Shown piece after piece: positions 1 to 9,075 of a DNA stretch of 64,000 nucleotides. The notes beneath the pieces are model-generated. The model was given only the letters and a program-made list of their open reading frames with translations, made no database searches and was not told where the DNA came from. Position numbers and translations under genes: made by a program. Positions within the stretch are counted from its first letter, which is position 1; every line of letters starts with the position of its first letter. Origin of the DNA: Lachnospiraceae bacterium. Its GTDB lineage: Bacteria; Bacillota; Clostridia; Lachnospirales; Lachnospiraceae. Where the stretch lies: assembly GCA_029012365.1 (NCBI GenBank), contig JAQXLY010000038.1, positions 1 to 64,000 of the forward strand, read 5' to 3'.

Positions 1-135
1 CAGACCAGAGATTTGCCTCCACCTTCCTTCAGATTCGCAGTCACCCACGACACCCTTGGTTTTGGCTGTGTCCTTCCCACTACTAGGGCGAACTAGGGAC
101 TTGCACCCTTTAGCGACGTGCGCCGCAAGGCGCAC
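1..135 (-). mobile_element. 5' end of a group II intron (group IIC-like), truncated by the window edge
   Basis: Minus strand from 135 reads GTGCGCCTTGCGGCGCACGTCGCTAAAGGGTGCAAGTCCC...CAAGGGTGTCGTGGGTGACTGCGAATCTGAAGGAAGGTGGAGGCAAATCTCTGGTCTG. The GUGCG 5' end and the GGGUGCAAGUCCC, CAAGGGUGUC and GAAUCUGAAGGAAG...GGCAAA..CU.GGUCUG blocks resemble domain I of bacterial group II introns as I remember them (for example O. iheyensis IIC). The RT ORF is outside the window. Confidence 0.8.
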
Positions 136-137
136 TT

Positions 138-170
138 AAAAAAGAGAGAATAGATTTCTCTATCCTCTCT
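138..170 (-). terminator. rho-independent terminator of the rubrerythrin gene
   Basis: Minus strand AGAGAGGATAGA-GAAA-TCTATTCTCTCT-TTTTT: 12-bp stem (one G.U), tetraloop, U-tract. Confidence 0.85.
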
Positions 171-202
171 GTAAAAATCCTATAAAATCAAGGGATTTCG
201 GC

Positions 203-745
203 TTAGCCAAAGTATCTCTTTAACAGACCCTCAAATGCTTTGCCGTGTCTTGCCTCATCACGAGCCATCTCATGAACGGTGTCATGGATAGCGTCAAGAT
301 TTGCAGCCTTTGCGCGCTTTGCAAGGTCTGTCTTACCTGCGGTAGCACCGTTTTCAGCGTCAACACGAAGCTCCAGATTCTTCTTGGTGCTGTCGGTCAC
401 TACTTCACCGAGAAGCTCAGCAAACTTAGCCGCATGCTCTGCCTCCTCGTAAGCAGCCTTCTCATAATACATACCGATTTCCGGATAACCCTCTCTGTGA
501 GCTACGCGGGCCATAGCAAGGTACATACCTACTTCGCAGCATTCTCCTTCAAAGTTTGCACGAAGATCCTTTAAAATGTCCTCGCTGACACCCTTTGCAA
601 CACCTACCACATGCTCTGCAGCCCATGTCTTCTCTCCTGCCTGCAGGGTGAACTTTTCAGCCGGTGCCTTACAAACCGGGCAGCTCTCCGGAGCGGAATC
701 ACCTTCATGAACATAACCACATACCTGACATACATATTTTGCCAT
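203..745 (-). CDS. rbr: reverse rubrerythrin (N-terminal rubredoxin-like domain, then diiron domain)
   Basis: [32 protein letters not shown] rubredoxin-like CxxC pairs, then a ferritin-like domain with E(A)EH and EARH motifs. Start moved from ORF start 781 to the ATG of MAKYVC. Confidence 0.93.
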   Translation of the reverse strand: MAKYVCQVCGYVHEGDSAPESCPVCKAPAEKFTLQAGEKTWAAEHVVGVAKGVSEDILKDLRANFEGECCEVGMYLAMARVAHREGYPEIGMYYEKAAYEEAEHAAKFAELLGEVVTDSTKKNLELRVDAENGATAGKTDLAKRAKAANLDAIHDTVHEMARDEARHGKAFEGLLKRYFG

Positions 746-841
746 ACTTTCTTCGCCGTGCCGCGTACTCGTCTTACGCACGGCATCCTCCTTTTCTCAA
801 ATATAATTTTGTTTTCGGCTAAGCCGTTTGTTTCTTAAAAC

Positions 842-890
842 CAGTAATCGTTACTGATATCATTTTAACAGAGAGATTTTAAAATGTCAA
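842..890 (-). promoter_or_regulatory. rbr promoter with Fur/PerR-type operator
   Basis: Minus strand TTGACA (885-890), 17-nt spacer, TAAAAT (862-867), then ATATCAGTAACGATTACTG (842-860), a 7-1-7 inverted repeat. Confidence 0.75.
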
Positions 891-1298
891 GCTCTTTTTT
901 GCATTCATACAATCCGGACAGCATCCGTAAAAATAAGTAACATGTCCTTCAATGCTTCCCTTGAAATTTGCCCCGGCAATTACATTGATATGATCTATTT
1001 CCGCCATCTCCAAATCGGATACTCTTCCGCATTCCCCGCATAAAAAGTGATAATGCGGCCTCGTACACCCGTCATACCGCTCGCTTGAGCCGCCGCAGGA
1101 AATACGAAGTATCTCCCCCGCATCCGCCAGCATATTCAGATTGCGGTACACTGTTCCAAGACTGATATTCGGTATCTTCTCTCTCACATTTTCATATACC
1201 GTGTCGGCAGTCGGATGAGATACCGTACTGTGCAGATACTCAAGAATAGCGTCTCTTTGCTTACTATACTTCACTGTATCATACCCCATTTCCGTCAA
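879..1298 (-). CDS. perR: Fur-family transcriptional regulator, PerR-like
   Basis: 139 aa winged helix (HPTADTVYENVREKIPNISLGTVYRNLNML) with HYHFLCGECGRV and CCPDC metal-binding motifs. Confidence 0.88.
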   Translation of the reverse strand: MTEMGYDTVKYSKQRDAILEYLHSTVSHPTADTVYENVREKIPNISLGTVYRNLNMLADAGEILRISCGGSSERYDGCTRPHYHFLCGECGRVSDLEMAEIDHINVIAGANFKGSIEGHVTYFYGCCPDCMNAKKSLTF

Positions 1299-1301
1299 AA
1301 T

Positions 1302-1350
1302 CAGTAAAAGTTACTAATATTAGTATACTCCTGTATATAAGATATGTCAA
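1302..1350 (-). promoter_or_regulatory. fur/perR promoter with autoregulatory operator
   Basis: Minus strand TTGACA (1345-1350), 17-nt spacer, TATACT (1322-1327), then ATATTAGTAACTTTTACTG (1302-1320), close match to the rbr operator. Confidence 0.75.
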
Positions 1351-1418
1351 GCCGTAAAATTTAAAGGCATCCTACGGCTGTCATCACCGCAAAATGCCTT
1401 TTCGTACTGTTCATCTTT

Positions 1419-3116
1419 TTATTCCGACGTCTTTCCTTTTTTTCCTCCGGACCTTTTATGCTGCACACTGCGCTTTTCGCCGGATTTACTCTTATCGTGT
1501 CCGCTTCTTTTTCCTATGCTTTTTCCTTCGGTTTTTCCGCCGCCGTTTGCACGCTCCACCAAAACGCTCCGTCCCCTGATTTTAACGTTATGCATTGCCT
1601 GAAGTACTTCTTCTGCGTATTCTCCCGGCACTTCCACAAAGGTATAATTATCATACATCTGAATCGAACCTACCAGCTGCCCCGGCATTCCGCTTTCTCC
1701 TGCAATCGCACCTACAATATCCCCCGGACGTATCTTATCTCTCTTGCCTACATTCACAAACAAACGGGCTCTGGCAGACCTGCCTTCCCCTTCGCTCATG
1801 TCCAGCCCTTCATCTATGGCCGTATCCGTGGCAAATTCTCCCATGGAAAGCTTCAGTAACGCCGCCGCCATCTCTAATGATGTACAGTCCGTCTCATCAA
1901 TATGCTTTTCAATCAGCTCTGTCATACTATGAAGCTCACCGCCCGCTATCAGCTCATCCACTCTGTTCATGAGCTTTTCCGCACGAATTTCATTAATATC
2001 GTTCACAGACGGCACAGGGCGCAGATGAATCTTTGTCTTACAGTAGCGCATAATGTCTTTCAGCTTATAAATCTCCCTGCCGACAACCAGCGTATGAGAG
2101 GTTCCGACCCGTCCGGCCCTTCCGGTTCTGCCGATGCGGTGTACATAATACTCGTCATCCTGCGGAACATCATAGTTAAATACCGCCTCCACATCATCCA
2201 CATCGATTCCTCTTGCAGCCACATCGGTAGCCACAAGCAAATCAATCTTTCCGCTTCGGAACGCTTCCATCACACGGTCACGCTGCTGCTGCTTTAAATC
2301 ACCGTGCAGCCCGTCCGCAAAATAACCGCGAAGCTGTAAATCCGCAACTAGTTCATCTACCATCCTTTTGGTATTACAGAATACCAAAGCACGCTTCGGA
2401 TCGTACATATCCAAAAGCCTTGCCAGTACCTCCGGCTTGTTTTTCTGCCGTACCTCATAATAATACTGCTCAATCTTCGGCACCGTCAGTTCTTTCTTTA
2501 CCACACGGACAATTTCCGCATCCTTCTGATAGGTTTCTGCCAAATCAAGAATCGGCTGCGGCATGGTTGCAGAAAACAATAAGGTCTGGCGCTCTTCCGG
2601 AAGCTCCTTTAAAATCGTCTCGATATCTTCCCTGAAGCCCATATTTAACATCTCATCCGCTTCGTCCAGTGTAATCATCCTTACGGTTCCCATTTTCAGC
2701 GTATGACGACGCATATGATCCATGACACGCCCCGGCGTACCGATAATCACCTGCACACCACCCTTTAAGGAACGAATCTGTTTATTCATATCCTGTCCGC
2801 CGTAAATCGGCAGCACCTTTACTCCGTGCATGAACTTCGCCAGCTTACGTATCTCCTCCGCCACCTGTATCGCCAGTTCTCTGGTCGGACAGAGCACCAG
2901 TGCCTGCAGACTCCTGTCCTTTGAATCCACCCGCTGCAAGAGAGGAATACCGAATGCTGCTGTCTTTCCGGTACCGGTCTGTGCCTGTCCTATCATATCT
3001 TTTCCCTCTAACACTACCGGAATTGCCGCAGCCTGAATCGGCGTCATTTCCTCAAATCCCATCTCTGCCACTGCACGTAAAATCGGTGCATTTAAATTTG
3101 TTTCGTCAAATCTCAT
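1419..3116 (-). CDS. DEAD-box ATP-dependent RNA helicase with C-terminal DbpA-type RNA-binding domain
   Basis: AQTGTGKTAAFGIP, PTRELAIQ, DEADEML, SATMP, HRIGRTGRAGR; C-terminal ARLFVNVGKRDKIRPGDIVGAIAGE. Start set to MRFDETNLN at 3116. Confidence 0.95.
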   Translation of the reverse strand: MRFDETNLNAPILRAVAEMGFEEMTPIQAAAIPVVLEGKDMIGQAQTGTGKTAAFGIPLLQRVDSKDRSLQALVLCPTRELAIQVAEEIRKLAKFMHGVKVLPIYGGQDMNKQIRSLKGGVQVIIGTPGRVMDHMRRHTLKMGTVRMITLDEADEMLNMGFREDIETILKELPEERQTLLFSATMPQPILDLAETYQKDAEIVRVVKKELTVPKIEQYYYEVRQKNKPEVLARLLDMYDPKRALVFCNTKRMVDELVADLQLRGYFADGLHGDLKQQQRDRVMEAFRSGKIDLLVATDVAARGIDVDDVEAVFNYDVPQDDEYYVHRIGRTGRAGRVGTSHTLVVGREIYKLKDIMRYCKTKIHLRPVPSVNDINEIRAEKLMNRVDELIAGGELHSMTELIEKHIDETDCTSLEMAAALLKLSMGEFATDTAIDEGLDMSEGEGRSARARLFVNVGKRDKIRPGDIVGAIAGESGMPGQLVGSIQMYDNYTFVEVPGEYAEEVLQAMHNVKIRGRSVLVERANGGGKTEGKSIGKRSGHDKSKSGEKRSVQHKRSGGKKGKTSE

Positions 3117-3192
3117 ACTGTTATTATAATCCTGCTCTCTCTGTTTTTCATCGTCTCTTCGCCGATTCCCGCTCCGGCACAAAGACTTTGTC

Positions 3193-3221
3193 AGTATAAC
3201 ATACAATTTCCCAAAAAGCAA
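3193..3221 (-). promoter_or_regulatory. sigma-A promoter of the DEAD-box helicase gene
   Basis: Minus strand TTGCTT (3216-3221), 17-nt spacer, TATACT (3193-3198); leaves a 5' leader of roughly 70 nt. Confidence 0.6.
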
Positions 3222-3255
3222 TAATAAAGAGGGGGCACATCCTCCCGGAACTTTT

Positions 3256-4626
3256 TTATTTTGCAAACGTATTATAAAGACCGATGAAAAAAATCCCAAT
3301 CAGTATCAGCGGAAGCACAAAGGTCATGTATCCTCTCATCCAGCCTGCGACCTTTAAGCCCCTTCCTTCGTTTGCCTCCGCTGTAAACTTCTTCCAGCCC
3401 CATCCGTATCTGCACGTACAAAAAATAACAAAAATCAGCGAACCGAGCGGTAACAGCAGATTACTTACAATAAAATCCTCCAAATCCATAATATTGCTTC
3501 CTTTTCCCATCGGCTCCACATTCTTCCAGACATTAAAGCCGAGTACGCACGGAACGGACAACGCAAACAGAAGAATTCCGTTTAAAATACATGCCTTCTT
3601 TCTTCCTATGCCAAACAAATCAATGGTACACGATACCAGATTTTCAAACACAGCCAGTACCGTGGATAAAGCCGCAAAGGACATGAAGATAAAAAACAGA
3701 CTTCCCCACACCCTTCCCATCGGAAGATTGTTAAAAATATTCGGTAACGTAATAAATATCAGGCTTTTCCCGCTATCCACCTGCACGCCGTATGCCATGC
3801 ATGCAGGAAAAATAATCAGTCCCGATGCAAAAGCGACAAACGTATCTAACACCGCCACACGGACCGACTCCCCCATCAAAGCACGCTCTTTGCCGATATA
3901 GCTTCCGAAAATCGCCATACTGCCGATACCGATACTAAGGGTAAAAAACGCCTGATTCATGGCACCCACTACAATATTGCCGATGCCCACTTCCTTCATC
4001 CGGCCGGTATCCGGCAACAGATAAAAGCGAAGTCCCTCCGCACTGCCGTCTAATGTCACACTGTTCACGGCAAGTATCACCATAATTCCGAGAAGAGCTA
4101 ACATCATCCACTTTGTAATACGCTCCAGTCCGTTTTTCAGTCCAATGGAACACACCAGTACGGCAAGACCGATTACAATTCCGACAAACAGCAGAAGTAT
4201 CCCCGGCTTTGTCAGCATTCCCTCATACGCGGTCTTAATTCCGGATGCATCAAGTCCCTCAAAGCTGCCCGAAGCAATATCTGTAAAGTATTGCAGCAGC
4301 CACCCCGCCACACTGGTATAAAACATCAGCAGCAAATAATTGCCGAGCATGGAAATATATCCATGAATATGCCATTTACTGTTCTCCGGCTCCAGCTCCT
4401 GATAAAACCTGACCGGACTCTTCCGTCCGGCACGTCCGATGGCAAATTCCATCGTCATAATCGGAACACCTAATATAATCAGAAAAAAGATATAAATCAG
4501 GACAAACGCTCCTCCGCCGTACTGTCCCACCATATACGGAAACTTCCACACATTTCCGATTCCTATGGCGCATCCGGCACTTAACAAAATAAAACCAAGA
4601 CGACTTCCTAACCGCTCTCTTTGCAT
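3256..4626 (-). CDS. sodium-dependent neurotransmitter:sodium symporter (NSS/SNF family) transporter
   Basis: RLGSRLGFILLSAGCAIGIGNVWKFPYMVGQYGGGAFVLIY is the NSS TM1 signature; multiple hydrophobic helices. Confidence 0.93.
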   Translation of the reverse strand: MQRERLGSRLGFILLSAGCAIGIGNVWKFPYMVGQYGGGAFVLIYIFFLIILGVPIMTMEFAIGRAGRKSPVRFYQELEPENSKWHIHGYISMLGNYLLLMFYTSVAGWLLQYFTDIASGSFEGLDASGIKTAYEGMLTKPGILLLFVGIVIGLAVLVCSIGLKNGLERITKWMMLALLGIMVILAVNSVTLDGSAEGLRFYLLPDTGRMKEVGIGNIVVGAMNQAFFTLSIGIGSMAIFGSYIGKERALMGESVRVAVLDTFVAFASGLIIFPACMAYGVQVDSGKSLIFITLPNIFNNLPMGRVWGSLFFIFMSFAALSTVLAVFENLVSCTIDLFGIGRKKACILNGILLFALSVPCVLGFNVWKNVEPMGKGSNIMDLEDFIVSNLLLPLGSLIFVIFCTCRYGWGWKKFTAEANEGRGLKVAGWMRGYMTFVLPLILIGIFFIGLYNTFAK

Positions 4627-4667
4627 TGAACCTTCTCTCACTCTCTCTTAAAAAAACCTAAAGGCTC

Positions 4668-5891
4668 TCAAGCCAAAAAGCGGCATGCCGAATATGCAAA
4701 CAAGGCACTCCCCACAGGCAATGCGGCTTCATCAAAGCGTACCGACGGATGATGCAGTGGGTAACAATACCCCTGTTCCGCCGCTCCTGCCGCCAGAGCC
4801 ACCATAACGGACGGCACTTTTTCACTGATATAAGAAAAATCCTCCGAACCGGCCGTCTTTTCTCCCCGGCCTTGTGCCTTTCCTCCGGTGAGCTCCTGCG
4901 TTGAAAAAGCCTTTTCATCTCCAAGAAGCTCCTTCGCATACCCTAACACATCCTTCGAAACCGAAGCGTCATTTTGTAGTGCAGGACATCCGCAAGGGAA
5001 CTCCACCTCTGCCTCTGCCAGAAAGACTGCCGCAGTCTGCTTTGCAATCTCCTGCAGGCGTTTCTTTAAATATTCCCTTGTCTCCTCGGAATAGGAACGC
5101 ATCGTACCTTTTAGCTCTACCTGATCCGGTATTGCATTGGCTGCCTCGCCGCCTTTGATGCTTCCTACGGTCAGGGTTGCCCGTTCTCCCATGGAAAGCT
5201 CTCTGGTCTGCACACCCTGTATGGCAAGTATCATATGCGCGGCAACATTTACCGGGTCAACACCAAGATTCGGCGAGGAGCCGTGGCATCCTTTCCCCTT
5301 GATACGAATTGTAAAATAATCCGCTGCCGGAGCACTCACCCCCGGAGAGGACACAATCGCCGTTCCCGTGGAAAACATCGTACCCGTCATTACATGAATC
5401 ATCATGGCCGCCGATACCGGAGGATTTTGAAGCACTCCGGCTTCTATCATATCTTTAGAACCCGAAAGCAGCTCCTCTGCCGGCTGAAACATAAGACGTA
5501 CCGTGCCGGACAGCGTCTGCTCCCGTTCTTTTAAAAGCTTTGCTGCTCCAAGAAGCATTGCCGTATGCATATCATGTCCGCAGGCATGCATGTTACCGTT
5601 CGATGCCACAAAAGCTTCTCCGCTTTCTTCCGAAATCGGCAGTCCGTCCATATCGGCCCGGAGCAAAAATACAGTATCGCTGTTCTTTTTACCAAGCTCC
5701 GCAACAAGTCCTGACTTTCCGCACGGCTTTGCCGTAATCCCCATAGCCGCAAGCTCGCCCTTTACATAGGCAAGAGTTCCCGGCAAATCAAAGCCGGTCT
5801 CCGCATGTGAATGCAGATAACGCCGCCATGCTATCAGCTGCTCTTTCTCTTGTTCCGCCGCCTGTAATATTTCCTGCTTTACTCTATCCAT
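4668..5891 (-). CDS. M20-family amidohydrolase/metallopeptidase
   Basis: LHSHAETGFDLPGTLAYV, ADMDGLPI, MHACGHDMHTAMLLGAAKLL, PAEE, GSEDFSYI motifs. Confidence 0.93.
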   Translation of the reverse strand: MDRVKQEILQAAEQEKEQLIAWRRYLHSHAETGFDLPGTLAYVKGELAAMGITAKPCGKSGLVAELGKKNSDTVFLLRADMDGLPISEESGEAFVASNGNMHACGHDMHTAMLLGAAKLLKEREQTLSGTVRLMFQPAEELLSGSKDMIEAGVLQNPPVSAAMMIHVMTGTMFSTGTAIVSSPGVSAPAADYFTIRIKGKGCHGSSPNLGVDPVNVAAHMILAIQGVQTRELSMGERATLTVGSIKGGEAANAIPDQVELKGTMRSYSEETREYLKKRLQEIAKQTAAVFLAEAEVEFPCGCPALQNDASVSKDVLGYAKELLGDEKAFSTQELTGGKAQGRGEKTAGSEDFSYISEKVPSVMVALAAGAAEQGYCYPLHHPSVRFDEAALPVGSALFAYSACRFLA

Positions 5892-6000
5892 ATTTTTCTA
5901 CCTCCGTCCGGACAATATTCTATTCTCATTATAAGTGTTCCCTGTTTTTTCTGCAATAGTCCGGCACGGCAATTTCTGTTTTTTCCGGGCAAGCCCTTAG

Positions 6001-6041
6001 AAAAAAAGAAAGGGGCTGATACATACTAATGCAACAGCCCC
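6001..6041 (-). terminator. rho-independent terminator of the ABC/CPBP operon
   Basis: GGGGCTG (6012-6018) / CAGCCCC (6035-6041) inverted repeat with an A-rich tract (T-rich on minus) at 6001-6010. Confidence 0.75.
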
Positions 6042-6049
6042 CTGCTTTC

Positions 6050-7273
6050 TTATGCGTTTAACATTATCTTTTCATTATTAAAAACTTTTACTACTGCCGC
6101 CACTATAATTAATGTACATACTATATTTCCGAGTACACTGCAGCCAAACTGCATAAGGCTCAGCTCATTTGTTACAATTCCCTGAATCGAAAGAGCTGTT
6201 CCGTATACCGGAATTGCATAAGTTGCCTGGGAAGGAGCACTTCCGCCGGCACTGAACATAGTCGTAATGCCGAGTACAAGCACAATCATATACAACGGCA
6301 TGACATATGCATTTGCCTCCTTCGCATTTTTAGCAAAAACAGAAACGAGACAAAGCGCAGCTACATAAAGAAGAATCAGACTTACCATAACCGCCAGCAG
6401 CTCCACCATCTGTAACGGTGATAAGGAAATGTTCATCGGAAGTCCTGCTTCCTCTTCCATTCCGCCCATCATCATCGGCATTGCGAATATCATCGATACT
6501 GCATATACAATGGAGGATAAGGAAGAAAGTACGGAAAGGCCGAACAGCTTGCCGAACACAATCGAGCTTCTCTTTACCGGACTAAGTAACATACTTGCCA
6601 TCGTACCGCGTTCCTTTTCGCCGGCAATGGCATCTACACAAAGTCCCATTGCACTTGCAAATAATAAAAACGTAATCAGGTACGGAAGCATCATTGCAAG
6701 GAATTCCCCGTTTGCTTTGTCTTCATTTACAATCAGCTCTTCCTTTGTATCAAATACCGTAAGTAAATCCAGATTGCCGAAGCGGCTCTGTAACAGAGAA
6801 GTCTGGAGCGGTGCCAGAATCATATTGTTAAAGTTACCTCTTGCTGCCGAGGAATAGTTCTGGGTAGAATTATAAAAAACAGTAACCGAAGGAATCGGGT
6901 CTCCTGCATTGGTATATGCTCCGGCCTTTGCAAGAAACTCTTTGTCAAATATTACGAAAAGGTCCACACCGCCTGCCAGAATTTCATCCTTAATTCCGGC
7001 AAGCTTCTCTGCCGAAGCATCAGCGTTCAAGTAGGTGATTTCTGCTGTATCCGCATATCCATTCTGTCCGGCTAATGTAGCAAAGCCATCCGGCGCATTT
7101 TGTACATAAACAGTAGAAACATGCTCTTCTACATCTGATACCATTCCCTTTACCAGCATTCCCATCAGTCCGTAAATACCGAACATTAACACCGCCGGCA
7201 GAATAAACAGGGAAAAAATCATCTTTTTATCGCTGAACACACGAAATATTTCTTTTTTAAATATATCCTTCAT
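6050..7273 (-). CDS. ABC transporter permease (NatB-like, ABC-2 type)
   Basis: 407 aa with N-terminal TM, large extracytoplasmic domain, C-terminal TM cluster (ANAYVMPLYMIVLVLG); GEKERGTMASMLLSPVKRS motif. Confidence 0.88.
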   Translation of the reverse strand: MKDIFKKEIFRVFSDKKMIFSLFILPAVLMFGIYGLMGMLVKGMVSDVEEHVSTVYVQNAPDGFATLAGQNGYADTAEITYLNADASAEKLAGIKDEILAGGVDLFVIFDKEFLAKAGAYTNAGDPIPSVTVFYNSTQNYSSAARGNFNNMILAPLQTSLLQSRFGNLDLLTVFDTKEELIVNEDKANGEFLAMMLPYLITFLLFASAMGLCVDAIAGEKERGTMASMLLSPVKRSSIVFGKLFGLSVLSSLSSIVYAVSMIFAMPMMMGGMEEEAGLPMNISLSPLQMVELLAVMVSLILLYVAALCLVSVFAKNAKEANAYVMPLYMIVLVLGITTMFSAGGSAPSQATYAIPVYGTALSIQGIVTNELSLMQFGCSVLGNIVCTLIIVAAVVKVFNNEKIMLNA

Positions 7274-8050
7274 TTATTTCTCCTCCTTATGATGCGCCTT
7301 GTAAAGGTTAAAAAATGCGTCCTCCAAATCCTTCGCTCCCGTATGTGCCAAAAGCTCATCCAGTGTTCCTTCCTCAACCTTTTTACCATCAATTATTATA
7401 CCGACGCGGTCGCAAAGCTTTTCAGCCTCCGACATAATATGCGTGGAAATAATTACGAGCTTTCCCTCGTCGCGAAGCTTTAAAAGCAAATCCGTAACAT
7501 TACGTGCCGTAATAATATCCAGCCCGTTGGTCGGCTCATCAAAGATAACAACCTTAGGATCATGTACGAGACTGACCGCGATTGCAGCCTTCTGCTTCAT
7601 ACCTGTAGACAGTTCCTCGATTTTCTTGTTCTCAAAATCGGTAATATCAAAGTATTCAAACAGTTCCTTGCGGCGCTTTTCTATGGTTGCATCATCCAGA
7701 CCGTGTAACCTTCCGAAAAATCCGAACAGATATTTCGGTGTAAAATGAGGATCCAGCTTGATTTCATTCGTCAGAAAGCCGATGCACTCACGCACCTTCT
7801 CCGATTCCTTTACGGTATCAAATCCGCAGACACTGACCGACCCTTCTGTCGGCTTTAATAATGTAGCCACGCACCGGAGAGTGGTCGTCTTTCCGGCACC
7901 GTTCGGTCCCAGAAGACCGTATATTTCACCCGGTTTTGCTACCAGTGAAATGTTGTCTGCTGCTCGCTTTACGGTTTCTTTTGTTTTCAGCTCAGCCATT
8001 TTCTTTTTATTGAGCTTATACACTTTGGTCAGATTTTTAATTTCTATCAT
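7274..8050 (-). CDS. ABC transporter ATP-binding protein (NatA-like)
   Basis: GLLGPNGAGKTTTLRCVATLLKPTEG Walker A, LSTGMKQK signature, VVIFDEPTNGLD Walker B. Start MIEIKNLTKVYK. Confidence 0.93.
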   Translation of the reverse strand: MIEIKNLTKVYKLNKKKMAELKTKETVKRAADNISLVAKPGEIYGLLGPNGAGKTTTLRCVATLLKPTEGSVSVCGFDTVKESEKVRECIGFLTNEIKLDPHFTPKYLFGFFGRLHGLDDATIEKRRKELFEYFDITDFENKKIEELSTGMKQKAAIAVSLVHDPKVVIFDEPTNGLDIITARNVTDLLLKLRDEGKLVIISTHIMSEAEKLCDRVGIIIDGKKVEEGTLDELLAHTGAKDLEDAFFNLYKAHHKEEK

Positions 8051-8075
8051 CTTTATACTCCTTTCATTTGACCTT

Positions 8076-9026
8076 TTATAATCCAAGTTCTTCTAATGAA
8101 ATCCCTTGCATTTCCAAATAATACGGCATATTTACCGCAAGGATGACAAAACCGGCAAGGAAGAGAATACCCGCAATTATGCATACCGCTAAAACGTGTT
8201 TTCCCTTTATCTTCTCCCCCTTTGGCTTAAGCAGTGCTGTTCCCGCAAGCATCAGCGGCGGTGCCACCACTCCTATCATCAGATATGACGCGAGACTGAT
8301 CAGCCCGAATCTCCAGTCGTTCGCAAGCATCGCGGATGCATCCGATGCCCCCTCCGAAGCAACAGCTGTACTTGTCGCAGACATGGTAGCAAAGCTGATT
8401 AATACCGGAAACAGATTGTTCACCGCATGAAATATTGCCGGAATAACAATATTCTTTGTCTTTAGCATAACCCATGTAAGAGCCGCTCCGAGCACTGCTG
8501 TTGTAAGGAATCTGAACGGATCCATATGGAACACTCCGAAAATAATACCCATGCACAATACGGTAATCCATTCTCTCTTTACTCCGCGAAAGGTATGTAA
8601 AATAAATCCGCGGTGTACGGCTTCTTCGCAAATTGCAGGCATAACGGAAACAATAATAATACTGAGCCACACTTCTCCGTCTGTCATTACATCACTCAGT
8701 CCGCTCGAAACAGCCTGCACCTCCTCCGGGAAAACCACCATCATAAGGAGCGTGGCAATCATTGTACATAGAAAGCTACCCATCCAGAACAGCAATACAC
8801 CGAAGATTTCACGAAGCTTAGGTACCTTTATCGGAAATACCTCTTTTAAGTTCTGCTTAAAAATAAGTGCCGCGGCAATCGCCATTACAAGCAGAAGAAG
8901 CTCTGTAATCCCAACTCCGATTAACCCCAGATACATCTGAACCGGAATACCGACAATCAGAAAAATTACCATCATCACTACAAATGTAACAACTCCGTGC
9001 CACGGCTTCAACTTTTTTTGTTCCAT
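8076..9026 (-). CDS. CPBP-family intramembrane metalloprotease (Abi/CAAX protease family)
   Basis: Polytopic membrane protein with CEEAVHRGFI (EExxxR), FHMDPFRF and HAVNNL motifs. Start MEQKKLKPWHG. Confidence 0.9.
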   Translation of the reverse strand: MEQKKLKPWHGVVTFVVMMVIFLIVGIPVQMYLGLIGVGITELLLLVMAIAAALIFKQNLKEVFPIKVPKLREIFGVLLFWMGSFLCTMIATLLMMVVFPEEVQAVSSGLSDVMTDGEVWLSIIIVSVMPAICEEAVHRGFILHTFRGVKREWITVLCMGIIFGVFHMDPFRFLTTAVLGAALTWVMLKTKNIVIPAIFHAVNNLFPVLISFATMSATSTAVASEGASDASAMLANDWRFGLISLASYLMIGVVAPPLMLAGTALLKPKGEKIKGKHVLAVCIIAGILFLAGFVILAVNMPYYLEMQGISLEELGL

Positions 9027-9075
9027 ACCTTCCTCCTTTTCTTTCAAAACCGATTTACTCTCCTTCTCCCTCCGT

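Noticed and set aside
3117-3299. N-terminal extension of the DEAD-box ORF
   Set aside because: Contains the gene's own promoter (-10 at 3193-3198) and overlaps the 3' end of the neighbouring gene; ATG at 3116 fits the helicase N-terminus.
3284-3901. 205-aa plus-strand ORF
   Set aside because: Antisense to the NSS symporter gene; no recognisable domain.
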